From contig JADHNN010000004.1 in the NCBI GenBank assembly GCA_016779485.1, positions 37,981 through 101,980 on the forward strand: a stretch of DNA of 64,000 nt, written 5' to 3'. The position numbers and the translations under genes were made by a program. The notes beneath the pieces were generated by a model. It made no database searches, was not told the DNA's origin, and was given only the letters and a program-made list of their open reading frames with translations. Position 1 is the first letter of the stretch. The number at the start of each line of letters is the position of its first letter. Of the stretch, positions 1 to 10,416 are shown piece by piece. The DNA is from Gammaproteobacteria bacterium. GTDB lineage: Bacteria; Pseudomonadota; Gammaproteobacteria; GCA-002705445; GCA-002716945.

Positions 1-281
1 TAGGCCTATTGTTAGGAAAGCCGATAGGAATCACTTTCTTTACATACATTGGTATGAAGACGAAACTATTTAAACTACCAGATGATGTCACTTTAAAAGA
101 TATTTTTGGTTTATCTTTTTTGTGTGGCATTGGATTTACCATGAGTTTATTTATAAACGGATTAGCTTTCAGTGATCCTGTATTAGTAGATAGTAGCAAA
201 TTAGGAATATTTATTGGTTCTATAGTTTCTGCAGTAGCTGGTTACTTAATACTTAAATCAAGATATCAAACTAACAGCTAG
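1..281 (+). CDS. nhaA: Na+/H+ antiporter NhaA, C-terminal fragment (truncated by window edge)
   Basis: Open frame continues off the left edge; GLLLGKPIGI and LCGIGFTMSLFI motifs typical of NhaA. Confidence 0.85.
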   Translation, partial: GLLLGKPIGITFFTYIGMKTKLFKLPDDVTLKDIFGLSFLCGIGFTMSLFINGLAFSDPVLVDSSKLGIFIGSIVSAVAGYLILKSRYQTNS

Positions 282-595
282 TTTATTGTACAATCCATAG
301 TAAGAGGTTCTGATGCTCTAGTAGGTATCACATTCAGAACAAAATTATGTGAATCAAACTTAACAAGTAAATCAGGAGCAACAAGTTCAATAGAATTCTC
401 AGTTCTTTTTACAACAGCTAAGTTCATGCTATTCAATTTTTCATTATCTTTAGTAAGATCTAGCATGAATACAATACGTTCTTCATAATTGTAGCAAGTT
501 AATTTATCAGTCATTGTTCGCCCATCGGAAGCAAACGAGTTAAAGGTGGATATGATAAATATGAAAGGGATTAGAAGTGCCTTTATAGGATGCAT
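278..595 (-). CDS. hypothetical secreted protein (signal peptide)
   Basis: 105 aa ORF with hydrophobic N-terminal signal-like segment (ALLIPFIFIISTFNSFAS); no family recognised. Confidence 0.5.
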   Translation of the reverse strand: MHPIKALLIPFIFIISTFNSFASDGRTMTDKLTCYNYEERIVFMLDLTKDNEKLNSMNLAVVKRTENSIELVAPDLLVKFDSHNFVLNVIPTRASEPLTMDCTIN

Positions 596-636
596 GATTT
601 AATATTACATGTATTATCTAATTAGACAATACTTAA

Positions 637-1953
637 TTAGTTACCGCCTACAGTCATATCATTAATCATGAGTGAGCCGCATTTTATTTTTGAGTTCAAA
701 TAGTAGTCATTTCCAATCTCTTCAATATTTTTAAACATTTCAATCATATTTGACGCAATAGTAAAGTTGGTAACTGGATATGATATTTTTCCATTCTCAA
801 TTAGATAGCCGAAGGCTCCTCTTGAATAATCGCCTGTTAACATGTTTGCTCCGGAACCCATTAATTCTGTAACCAATATGCCGTTATCTATTGACTCAAC
901 AAGTTTACTCATCATAGGTTTAGTTGAATCAATTAATATATTACTGTACCCGCTGTTACCTGTAGATTTTAAACTTAATTGGCTTGCTGAGTATGTATCT
1001 AATAAATAAGTGTTAAGCACTCCACCCTCAACTATTAATTTATCTGATGTAATAACTCCCTCGCTATCAAATGGCCTAGAGCCAAGTCCTTCTTTTACAT
1101 TAGGCTGCTCAGAGATACTAATATGATCAGAAAAAACTTTTTTATTTATAAAGTCACGCAAGAAACTGTTCTTTTTGTAGATATTATTGCCATTAATGGC
1201 AGATAAAAATGATGAAAATAACCCCACTGATAATTCTGGTGTAAGAATTATCGGACACTTTCTAGTGGATATCGATTTTGCCCCAAGTCTTGAAATAGCT
1301 TTTTTGGCACTCTCATGACCAATTGTTTTTGGATCCCCTATTTGGTTAAAACTCCTTCGAGTTGAGTATGCATAATCTCTTTCTTTGAGTCCTTCTTCTT
1401 CTGCAATTACAACGCAAGAGAGCGTATAACTCGTCGAAGAATAAGAACCGGCAGCACCATGAGAATTTAATATTAAATTATTAGACTGCGAATATGCGTA
1501 CTCAGATCCTTCACTATTATTTATTCTTTTGTCATACTCTAATGCTGATTTTTCACATTCTATTGTTATATTGATAAGCTCTTCAGTTGAGAGTTCTTTC
1601 GGAAAATTAATACCACAATCTATATCAAATTCATTAATAAGGTTTTCTTTTGCTAAGCCTTGATGCTTATCTGTTTCTAGAAAAGAAGCAATAGTCTTAC
1701 TTTTTTCAATCGTAAGTTCAATGCTTTCATCTGATAGGTTATTGGTGCTTGCAACACCTTTCCTTTTTCCGTCTATACAAGTGACGGTTAATGCCTCGTC
1801 ATTATGATATTGAATATTTTCTACGTCACCAAACCTTGAAGTTACATCAGCTCCGTCTGCTGAATGAAAGTGGAACTCGTATTCTCTTTTCTTGTCTAGA
1901 TTGTCTATTATTTCTTTAAGATTTTTTGTAGTCTCTTCAAAATTATTGGGCAT
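637..1953 (-). CDS. pmbA: PmbA/TldE metalloprotease subunit
   Basis: TldD/PmbA family motifs, adjacent to tldD; start set at MPNNFEET rather than the longer ORF start. Confidence 0.9.
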   Translation of the reverse strand: MPNNFEETTKNLKEIIDNLDKKREYEFHFHSADGADVTSRFGDVENIQYHNDEALTVTCIDGKRKGVASTNNLSDESIELTIEKSKTIASFLETDKHQGLAKENLINEFDIDCGINFPKELSTEELINITIECEKSALEYDKRINNSEGSEYAYSQSNNLILNSHGAAGSYSSTSYTLSCVVIAEEEGLKERDYAYSTRRSFNQIGDPKTIGHESAKKAISRLGAKSISTRKCPIILTPELSVGLFSSFLSAINGNNIYKKNSFLRDFINKKVFSDHISISEQPNVKEGLGSRPFDSEGVITSDKLIVEGGVLNTYLLDTYSASQLSLKSTGNSGYSNILIDSTKPMMSKLVESIDNGILVTELMGSGANMLTGDYSRGAFGYLIENGKISYPVTNFTIASNMIEMFKNIEEIGNDYYLNSKIKCGSLMINDMTVGGN

Positions 1954-3385
1954 TATTAACTTCCGTACCACCAACAGTGATGTCATCGATTTTTAATGTA
2001 GGTTGGCCTACTCCTACAGGGACACTCTGCCCCTCCTTACCGCATGTGCCGACTCCATCGTCAAGCTTCATGTCATCGGCAACCATAGAGACTTTTTTAA
2101 GAACATTCGGACCGTTCCCGATTAATGTCATTCCTTTGATTGCATTTTTAATTTTTCCAGATTCAATTCTATATGCCTCTGAAGCTGTAAAAACAAATTG
2201 GCCACTTGTAATATCAACCTGACCTCCAGAAAAATTAACAGCATAGATGCCATCATCAACGCTATTAATTATCTCTTCAGCATTTGATGTGCCACCAAGC
2301 ATGTATGTATTTGTCATCCTTGGCATAGGTAAATGCGCATAGCTCTCTCTTCTGCCATTACCAGTTGGTTTTACATTCATCAACTTTGCATTCATCAAAT
2401 CTTGCATATAACCTTTTAAGATACCATTTTCAATAAGTACATTTTTTGCTGTGGGCGTTCCTTCATCATCAATCGATAAAGAACCTCTTCTATCTTCTAT
2501 AGTTCCATCGTCAATAACTGTACATAATTCTGATGCAACTTTTTGTCCTATCAAATCAGAAAAATTAGATGTTTTTTTTCTATTAAAATCACCCTCAAGA
2601 CCGTGACCAACAGCTTCATGAAGCAAAACGCCCGGCCAGCCTGAGCCAAGGACAACTGTAGTATTACCTGCTTTACAGGGTTTTGAGTTTAAATTCACAT
2701 CAGCAATTCTTATTGCTTCATCAGCCAGTTCAAAAGGTTTTCTTGTATTAATAAGAGTTGGATAAGAATATCTCCCTCCACAGCCAGCGCTACCTCTTTC
2801 AACGCGATCACCAGATTTTAGAATAACCATTACATTGAATCTAACGAGAGGTCTATCGTCAAAACTATATGTTCCATATGAATTTGCAACAAAAATAGAG
2901 TCGAAACTAGAACTAAGATTAATAATTACTTGTTGTACTCTTTTGTCTTTTTCTTTTATGTAACTGTCGATTTCTCTTAAAAAATTTACTTTATCCTCGT
3001 CTGTAACAGAAGTTAGCGGTGATTCTGAAATATATAATTTTTTATAATTAGAGTTTTCCTTAAGATTAATTGATTTTGATTTGTTTGATGCAACTATTGA
3101 TCTAGATAACTGAGCAGATTTTATGATTTCACTAAAGCTGAAGTTATTACCATAAGCAAAACCAGTTTTCTCATTACTGATTGATCTAATGCCGTACCCA
3201 CTATCTATATCCTGAGAGCCACTTTTGACTATGCCGTCTTCACATGTCCAACTTTCTACAGTGGTATATTGCATATATAAGTCAGATAAATCTATTGAAG
3301 GGCCAGATGACTCTGCAATAACATTACTAATCTTTTCAAAATCAAGATTATTATCTGGAAAAATACATTCTTTTATTATATTCAT
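1943..3385 (-). CDS. tldD: TldD metalloprotease
   Basis: HEAVGHGLEGDFNRKKTSNFS metal-binding motif, C-terminal GKEGQSVPVGVGQPTLKIDDITVGG. Confidence 0.95.
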   Translation of the reverse strand: MNIIKECIFPDNNLDFEKISNVIAESSGPSIDLSDLYMQYTTVESWTCEDGIVKSGSQDIDSGYGIRSISNEKTGFAYGNNFSFSEIIKSAQLSRSIVASNKSKSINLKENSNYKKLYISESPLTSVTDEDKVNFLREIDSYIKEKDKRVQQVIINLSSSFDSIFVANSYGTYSFDDRPLVRFNVMVILKSGDRVERGSAGCGGRYSYPTLINTRKPFELADEAIRIADVNLNSKPCKAGNTTVVLGSGWPGVLLHEAVGHGLEGDFNRKKTSNFSDLIGQKVASELCTVIDDGTIEDRRGSLSIDDEGTPTAKNVLIENGILKGYMQDLMNAKLMNVKPTGNGRRESYAHLPMPRMTNTYMLGGTSNAEEIINSVDDGIYAVNFSGGQVDITSGQFVFTASEAYRIESGKIKNAIKGMTLIGNGPNVLKKVSMVADDMKLDDGVGTCGKEGQSVPVGVGQPTLKIDDITVGGTEVNNAQ

Positions 3386-4203
3386 TTTTTATTAATTAAT
3401 TTCATATGATCAAGTACTGGAAAATTTTCTCTTATGGATCTAAGTTGTGTAAGATCGATAGCAGCACTTATGAAACCTTTTCCTTTCTCAATGATGTCTA
3501 ATGTTTGACCCCATGGATTTACAATCATTGAATGACCATAAGTTTTTTTCCCATTAATATGGTAGCCACCTTGGCATGAGGAGACAACAAAAGATAAGTT
3601 TTCAATCGCTCTAGCTTTCACAAGAGTCTCCCAATGGACTTTACCAGTCTGCTCCGTAAATGATGCGGGTAATATTATTACATCAATATTTTTCTCATGT
3701 TGTAGTCTAAATAATTCCGGAAACCTTAAATCATAACAACAGGCTATGCCAGCACGCCCAATTGGAGTATCTATCACTTCAATTTTTTCACCAGGCATAA
3801 AATATTTTGACTCATTATATGATTCCTTAGATTTTGGTAACGTTACATCAAAGAGATGGATTTTATTGTAAAGCGATACTCGTTCTCCATTATCGTTATA
3901 AGTAATTGTGCTCGCCATTACTCTATTATCATCGCTAGATTTAATAGGAATAGTCCCGCCGACAATCCATAGTTTATATTTACTTGCAAGCTCAGATAGA
4001 TGATTTTGTATTTGTCCATCATCTAGTTCTTCTGAAGATTTGATGTAATCCTCATCATTCTCAGGCATGAGTGCAAAGTTTTCAGGTAGCACAACCATTT
4101 TAGAATTTGTATCAGCTATCTGTTCTATTAGAGTACTCACATCATAAAGATTAACCTTAATGTTTGGACCAGAATTTAATTGTATAGCTGAGACTTTTGA
4201 CAT
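3382..4203 (-). CDS. carbon-nitrogen hydrolase (Nit/omega-amidase-like)
   Basis: Nitrilase superfamily catalytic context: LPENFALMP, NKIHLFDV, ACCYDLRFPELFR. Confidence 0.9.
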   Translation of the reverse strand: MSKVSAIQLNSGPNIKVNLYDVSTLIEQIADTNSKMVVLPENFALMPENDEDYIKSSEELDDGQIQNHLSELASKYKLWIVGGTIPIKSSDDNRVMASTITYNDNGERVSLYNKIHLFDVTLPKSKESYNESKYFMPGEKIEVIDTPIGRAGIACCYDLRFPELFRLQHEKNIDVIILPASFTEQTGKVHWETLVKARAIENLSFVVSSCQGGYHINGKKTYGHSMIVNPWGQTLDIIEKGKGFISAAIDLTQLRSIRENFPVLDHMKLINKK

Positions 4204-4217
4204 CTCTTTAGGATATC

Positions 4218-7208
4218 TTAATTGATGATCGGTTTAAATGATTGAGTGACTTTAATTTTAGGGTCAGCCCAAGGACCTTTAATAGAATACTCTATTCCTG
4301 CAAGCTTATTCGTATCTACTCCAAATTCCTTCAGTAATTTATCATAGAAAATTGAAGCAGCAGCACCAATTGGACCACCCAATACAGCTCCAGTAACAAG
4401 GCTTGTAGATGAAAGATCTGGAATAAATATCAGAACTTGATCATGAGTTTTATTTATAAGGTCCGATTCTCCTGATAATCTCATTTCGCCGAAGCTGCCA
4501 ATAATTATCATCTTTTTGGTGTTAGCAATACCAGAATTTAAGGAAATATTTGCATTGAGATTATCAAAACTAAGACCTTTGGAAAAAAAATCTGAGAAAT
4601 CTAACGATAGTCGTTTCGGTATTGATGCAATACTAAATAATCCAAGTACTTGACCAATAGCTTGTGTTCCTTTATCAAGCTGATTAATTTGTCCATTTTC
4701 AACATCAAAATCTAACTTTCCATTTATTTGAGAAAATGAAAAATCTGATAATGCGCCTTTCCAATTACCATTTAAGTTAGCGTTAAGAACCCCACCTCTA
4801 ATTGCATCTGGATATTTAAGTGATTTAAGAGCTAGCCCAAAATTATCACTTTTAATTTGCGCAGTTATCTCAGTGGATTGTACTTTACCAATATACCATT
4901 TACCTGATGATTTTATTTGTAGGTGAGGGTTTTTAAAATTAAGTTTATCAATAGCAATATGATCATTTTTATTCGTTAAAATTATATGCACATTATCAAA
5001 GACAATTTCATTAGCCTTGATATGTCTAGATTTAATATTTATATTTGGCAGAGACGTAGGCGTATTAGTATTTTTGAAAATTGTTGCATCTATAAATTCA
5101 AAAGAGCCATGAATATCTAGGTGATTATTGAATACCTTTGGTGTTTTTATTAAACCTCGAACGATTGGTGACTTAATTTTTAAATAGATATTGTCTTCAT
5201 CATGCTTGATATTCATTTCGTGTTTATCTATTGAGATTTTCAGAGGATATACCATTGCTGGGAGATATTGATATTTTAAAGATAAATCTACTTTTTCTTC
5301 AGAAGTCTTGCTTATAAGATCAAAAATATTGGCAGATAGCCCATGCATATCACTAGATAAAAACAAAGTAAGCTTTTGCTGATTTTCATTCATATCATAA
5401 ATAATATTAGATTTAGCCAATGATTCTCCATCAAAACTATCAGTATCTATTCGAAAAATATCTTCAATAAATTTACTATTTATCATGCCAACAGACGTTA
5501 ATTTATATCTCAATGAATTCGAGGTAGTGATAGTGGTTAATTTAGATTTTTGAACCTTATCATTTATTCCTATATTGAAATTATCAGTAGTTATCAATCT
5601 AGACGTAGTTGATAAATTAATATTATTTGATGACAAATAAATCGAATCAGAATATTTAATATAAAGTTTATTTATTCTAGTATCTGAGAATAAAGTATTT
5701 TTATGAAAATAAATACTACTTGTTACGTTACCATCTAATTCTGGTAATTTTGTTTTTAACATTGAACCGAGTGAGTTTTTTATTGTTTTTAAAGTGCTAT
5801 CAACTGACAACTTCAGCGAAGGTCTTTGTGAGGTTTTATTACCGTTCAATTTAAAGATAGTTCCGTGATCATCAAGAAGATCTGAACTACTGAAATAAAT
5901 AGACTTACCTTTTAGATTATATGTTAATGAACCTCTTAGGTTATTAATAAGATTGTCTTCTTGAAGATATAAAGATAGATTATGAATCTGAATTTTACCT
6001 TTACTCATGTTGCCAAAAACATCAACTGACGTATCCGATAACTGGTATTTTTTATAAAAATTTAACGAAGGTAATTTAACAGAGAAACGGTAATAGTCTG
6101 GTATTCCAGAATTTGATAGATTCAACTGAATATTATTAATATGCATGTTATTAATATTCGCTATATCACTTTCATTGAAAATTCCCATTTTCTGTGAAAA
6201 ATATTTAAGTATTTGATAATCGCTTTTTTGGACAAATAGCTTAACCTCTTTTGATTTTGATTTATTGATTATGATTTTGTTATTATTAATTTTTTTATTA
6301 CCAATATCATAGTTCAATTTAAGAAGACTTAGCGTATCTGAGAACTGGTCTTTGGTGTATAAAATATCACTATTAAAATTCTTTAGTTCTAGGTCTAATT
6401 TAGGGAGATTGATACTGAGATTATGTGAGGATATGTTTCCAGAAATTTTCTCTATGGTTGTGTTCTTTAAATCAATCCAAAGTCTCATAGATAATCGATC
6501 TACCGAGATTTGATTAAGTACAGTTGGAAGTAATGTGTATGGTAATTTTACTGAATTACCACTTAGATAGATACGGCTAACAAGATTACTTGAATCATAA
6601 TCTCCTCTATAGATTAATGTAAGAGGTTGTGGACTAGACTCATGAAAAAATTTTGCATTTATTTTATATCCATTATTATAAGTTGCTCTAATATTTTTTA
6701 TTTTAAGATTTGTGATATTATTCGATACCTTATCGGTGATACTTATCTCAGAGTTGTTTAATGTTATTTTTGGAAATAATGTATTTTCTTTATTAGCTTC
6801 ACTTGCACCTAGCAGGTCTAAATTATTGATTAATATTTTTGATTTATCACGAATAAGAATAAGTGAAGTGTTATTAATTATAATTTCATCAACAGAAATA
6901 TCCTTGTTGTACAAACTCTTGAATAGATTAATTTTTATTTCACTAATAGGAGTTCGTAATAATGTTTTATTTTCATTGTCATTAAGTTCTATGTTTTTTA
7001 TAAAAATGCTCGGACGGAAACCTTTCCATTCTATTTTTATTGATTCTATTTTTGCATTTACATCATAATTATCTGTAAGGCCATTAATAATTTTATCTGA
7101 AATTGGTTTATTTAATGTTGATGTGTTCTCTGAATAAACAATGATTAAAAAAAATAAAATTAAAACAAGTAATGAGAAATTAAAGAATAGTTTTACAATA
7201 TATCTCAT
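4218..7208 (-). CDS. yhdP: YhdP family AsmA-like envelope protein
   Basis: Large N-terminally anchored protein; C-terminal pattern (QALGLFSIASIPKRLSLDFSDFFSKGLSFD, YSIKGPWADPKI) typical of YhdP; next to tldD as in other gammaproteobacteria. Confidence 0.85.
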   Translation of the reverse strand: MRYIVKLFFNFSLLVLILFFLIIVYSENTSTLNKPISDKIINGLTDNYDVNAKIESIKIEWKGFRPSIFIKNIELNDNENKTLLRTPISEIKINLFKSLYNKDISVDEIIINNTSLILIRDKSKILINNLDLLGASEANKENTLFPKITLNNSEISITDKVSNNITNLKIKNIRATYNNGYKINAKFFHESSPQPLTLIYRGDYDSSNLVSRIYLSGNSVKLPYTLLPTVLNQISVDRLSMRLWIDLKNTTIEKISGNISSHNLSINLPKLDLELKNFNSDILYTKDQFSDTLSLLKLNYDIGNKKINNNKIIINKSKSKEVKLFVQKSDYQILKYFSQKMGIFNESDIANINNMHINNIQLNLSNSGIPDYYRFSVKLPSLNFYKKYQLSDTSVDVFGNMSKGKIQIHNLSLYLQEDNLINNLRGSLTYNLKGKSIYFSSSDLLDDHGTIFKLNGNKTSQRPSLKLSVDSTLKTIKNSLGSMLKTKLPELDGNVTSSIYFHKNTLFSDTRINKLYIKYSDSIYLSSNNINLSTTSRLITTDNFNIGINDKVQKSKLTTITTSNSLRYKLTSVGMINSKFIEDIFRIDTDSFDGESLAKSNIIYDMNENQQKLTLFLSSDMHGLSANIFDLISKTSEEKVDLSLKYQYLPAMVYPLKISIDKHEMNIKHDEDNIYLKIKSPIVRGLIKTPKVFNNHLDIHGSFEFIDATIFKNTNTPTSLPNINIKSRHIKANEIVFDNVHIILTNKNDHIAIDKLNFKNPHLQIKSSGKWYIGKVQSTEITAQIKSDNFGLALKSLKYPDAIRGGVLNANLNGNWKGALSDFSFSQINGKLDFDVENGQINQLDKGTQAIGQVLGLFSIASIPKRLSLDFSDFFSKGLSFDNLNANISLNSGIANTKKMIIIGSFGEMRLSGESDLINKTHDQVLIFIPDLSSTSLVTGAVLGGPIGAAASIFYDKLLKEFGVDTNKLAGIEYSIKGPWADPKIKVTQSFKPIIN

Positions 7209-7210
7209 TA

Positions 7211-7546
7211 TTAATTCATATTTTCATTACTCAAACTCTCATCCCATAGCTTTTCTAAAGAGTAGAACTCTCTCGTTTCAGGATGCATTACATGCACGAG
7301 TACATCACCAAAATCAATTAAAATCCATTCTGATTTCGAGTAGCCTTCGATGCCAAGAGGCTTTATCTTAATTTTTTTAAGTTTTTTTATTATGTTATCT
7401 GATATAGATTTAACATGCCTAGTAGATCTCCCAGATGCGATTATCATCATATCAGTAACAGATGATTTATTTTTTACGTTCAAAGATATTATATCTTCAG
7501 CCTTAAGATCTTCTAATATAGTACTTATTTCTTTATCTAAAATCAT
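7211..7546 (-). CDS. rsfS: ribosome silencing factor RsfS
   Basis: DMMIIASGRSTRHVKSISD and GEGYSKSEWILIDFGDVLVHVMHPETREFYSLEKLW-like motifs. Confidence 0.95.
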   Translation of the reverse strand: MILDKEISTILEDLKAEDIISLNVKNKSSVTDMMIIASGRSTRHVKSISDNIIKKLKKIKIKPLGIEGYSKSEWILIDFGDVLVHVMHPETREFYSLEKLWDESLSNENMN

Positions 7547-8199
7547 TTATACAATTTTTTTTCTAAAATATATTTATGGTTGTCAGCTAAAACATACTTT
7601 TCAATAGGTTTATTATCTCTAATTTTATTTCTTATCATTGTCGATGATATATTAGATTTAAGACCGTTAAAATAGTGTATCATCTTTGAATTAGATTCAT
7701 TAAATTGATTAATATCATCTGTGATGAACTCTTGCAATGATCTCATATTATCACAGCTTTTAGCATTATCCCTAATAAGTATTATGATATTAAGTAAATC
7801 AATTATATTTGAATATTTATGCCATTTTTCAAATGACTCAAAATTATCCTCTCCAATAATTAGTCGTAACTTGTCTTGCGGATACTGTTTTTTAAAGTAC
7901 TTGATTGTATTGATAGAATAACAAATAGTTTTAAGCTTTAATTCATAATCACTTATGCTCAAATATTTATATTGATGTAAAGCATTTTCAAGCATTTTCA
8001 ATCGGTCTGAATTACTTATATGGGGCTTTTTACCAACAGGTGATAATCCAGTAGGAATATAAATTATTCTATCAAATTTATAAGTTGAAAATATCTTAAC
8101 AGGTATTTGGACATGTGCATTATGAACTGGATCGAAGCTTCCTAAATACAAACCTATAACCGACTGATTAATTTCGAATTGCTCCTTTACTATTAACAA
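7543..8199 (-). CDS. nadD: nicotinate-nucleotide adenylyltransferase
   Basis: IGLYLGSFDPVHNAHV, SSTMIRNKI nucleotidyltransferase motifs; next to rsfS. Confidence 0.92.
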   Translation of the reverse strand: MLIVKEQFEINQSVIGLYLGSFDPVHNAHVQIPVKIFSTYKFDRIIYIPTGLSPVGKKPHISNSDRLKMLENALHQYKYLSISDYELKLKTICYSINTIKYFKKQYPQDKLRLIIGEDNFESFEKWHKYSNIIDLLNIIILIRDNAKSCDNMRSLQEFITDDINQFNESNSKMIHYFNGLKSNISSTMIRNKIRDNKPIEKYVLADNHKYILEKKLYK

Positions 8200-9430
8200 T
8201 ATATTTCAAGTTTGTTAACCCTTCCAGCCCAACTGGTCCTCTGGCATGAAATTTATCTGTACTAATTCCAATTTCAGCTCCTAAGCCATACTCGTACCCA
8301 TCAGCAAATCTTGTAGATGTATTTACCATCACAGAGCTAGAATCTACTTCTCTTAAAAATCTTTCTTGAGCATTAATATCTTCTGAGATTATAGACTCAG
8401 TATGCATGCTTCCATACTCTTCAATATGCTTAATAGCTTCATCAATATCTTTGATAATTTTTACAGAAATTATTGGCCTTAAATATTCTTCATACCAATC
8501 AGAATTTTTAGCAATCTTAGCTCTACTGAATATTTTCTTCGTGTTTTTACAGCCTCGTATCTGGACTTTATGATCATCCAAAGATTGGAGTATTTCTAAA
8601 ATATGTTTTTTTGAGAAATCTTTATGAATAAGTAATGACTCTGCAGCGTTACACACTCCATATCTTTGTGTTTTAGAGTTAATAGTACATGACAAGGCTA
8701 TTTTAGGATTAGCATCTTTATCAATATAAACATGACAATTACCATCGAGATGCTTAATTACCGGAATCTTAGATTCACGAGATATTTTTTTTATTAATCC
8801 TTTTCCTCCCCTAGGTATAATAACATCAATGTAATGGTCCATTTTCATAAGTTTGCTTACTGCATTTCTATCTGTAGTGTTGATAATTTGAACAATATTA
8901 GGTGATACGTTACAGGCTAAAAGAGATTTTTTTATTATCTTCGATAGCAATATATTAGTATTGATAGACTCACTTCCTCCTCTCAAAATAATACTGTTCC
9001 CAGACTTTAATGCTAAACCAGTAGCATCTATTGTAACATTTGGTCTAGATTCATAAATCATTGCTATAACACCTAAAGGGACTCTCATTTGCTCAACAAC
9101 GATACCGCTAGGCTGCTTAGATTTATTAATTTTTTGAAAAAGTATATCTGGTATTGTAAGGATCTTGTTAAGACCATCAATCATAGTTGATATTCTCTTA
9201 TTATTTATGAGTAGTCTGTCAATAAGTGCATCAGAGAGATTATTTTTTTGTGCAGCCTTAATATCAATATCATTTTCTCTAATTATTAATTTTGAATCTT
9301 TCTTTAAGTTAGAAATAATTTTTTTTAATATTTTCAGTCTTTGAGAATGAGAGAGTAATTTTGCATCTACAGAAGCGCGTTTTGATGCTAAACAAAGATT
9401 TGTTATATATTTTTCGATTTTTGTATTCAT
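8168..9430 (-). CDS. proA: glutamate-5-semialdehyde dehydrogenase
   Basis: RVPLGVIAMIYESRPNVTIDATGLALKSGNSIILRGG, GLGAEIGISTDKFHARGPVGLEGLT. Confidence 0.96.
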   Translation of the reverse strand: MNTKIEKYITNLCLASKRASVDAKLLSHSQRLKILKKIISNLKKDSKLIIRENDIDIKAAQKNNLSDALIDRLLINNKRISTMIDGLNKILTIPDILFQKINKSKQPSGIVVEQMRVPLGVIAMIYESRPNVTIDATGLALKSGNSIILRGGSESINTNILLSKIIKKSLLACNVSPNIVQIINTTDRNAVSKLMKMDHYIDVIIPRGGKGLIKKISRESKIPVIKHLDGNCHVYIDKDANPKIALSCTINSKTQRYGVCNAAESLLIHKDFSKKHILEILQSLDDHKVQIRGCKNTKKIFSRAKIAKNSDWYEEYLRPIISVKIIKDIDEAIKHIEEYGSMHTESIISEDINAQERFLREVDSSSVMVNTSTRFADGYEYGLGAEIGISTDKFHARGPVGLEGLTNLKYIVNSKGAIRN

Positions 9431-10398
9431 ATTTGATTATTATTAATTATATTCAAGAATAAATCATTAAAACTTACCCAAGGAGAGGAATATCTTGCAT
9501 TATATTTAGAGTTAAGATCCAAACCACTAATACTTTTAAGTCCTTGGAGCAAAGTGTTTACCTCGTAGTTTAAACACGTACTATTGTATTTTGAATTAAG
9601 GAATTGTGGTATATAAGGTTTATTGTTAACTGACTGTTTAACCGAGTAAATCTTTTCTAATTCTGAACTCATTAAAAAAATTATATATGAAAGAGGAGTA
9701 TTAATATTTTCCAAATATTTACTTACTTTTAAAAAACCAACTGAATCATGTTTATGAAGCATATCAACTAAGTCGTACTCTGTATATTTTGATTGATCAA
9801 TATTTTTAGCTGCAAAGTTTTTATCTAATAAGCTTCTTTGGTAAATAACTTGAGAAATAGCTAAACTATTATTAAAGTTTGAATTAATTAAATCATTTAT
9901 TACATCATCATCATAGGCAACTTTGTTAATTTTACATTTATTTATAACCCATGTTTCTAGCATTTTGCCTTTAAGTTCATAAAGCTCTATTACACAATCG
10001 TTTGTGGATAATAATTTATAAAGTTTTGTATTTTTAAATGAGGATGCTTGACGATCAATTTTAATAATGATTTTGTTATCAGTAGGTTTATTATTAATAG
10101 ACTCAAGAAAGTTTTTGAGGTTCTTTGGAATAGAATTACAGACAATATTTAATGTTGTTATTTTTTTTTCGTCAAAAAGTGATTGCTCATAAAAAGCAAT
10201 TTCTATCGAACTGGTTTGTGTGTCATCATCAATAACATAACTTATATGATTATAATTGAGCTTTCGATAAAAATTAGTAATATCATGCTCAAGCTCATTA
10301 CTTAGATTTCTAGGATTTCCATGAATCATAAATAATCTATTCTCTGATGTGAATGAAAGATTCTTAAATTTAATATAATCAACTATCATCAGATACAT
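9427..10398 (-). CDS. holA: DNA polymerase III delta subunit
   Basis: HolA-like length and pattern; adjacent to nadD/rsfS neighbourhood. Confidence 0.8.
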   Translation of the reverse strand: MYLMIVDYIKFKNLSFTSENRLFMIHGNPRNLSNELEHDITNFYRKLNYNHISYVIDDDTQTSSIEIAFYEQSLFDEKKITTLNIVCNSIPKNLKNFLESINNKPTDNKIIIKIDRQASSFKNTKLYKLLSTNDCVIELYELKGKMLETWVINKCKINKVAYDDDVINDLINSNFNNSLAISQVIYQRSLLDKNFAAKNIDQSKYTEYDLVDMLHKHDSVGFLKVSKYLENINTPLSYIIFLMSSELEKIYSVKQSVNNKPYIPQFLNSKYNSTCLNYEVNTLLQGLKSISGLDLNSKYNARYSSPWVSFNDLFLNIINNNQI

Positions 10399-10416
10399 TA
10401 TACTATATTAGTTACC

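Noticed and set aside
637-3385. TldD/PmbA as part of a local RiPP/microcin maturation cluster
   Set aside because: No precursor-like peptide or modification enzyme is adjacent; the pair is widespread housekeeping.
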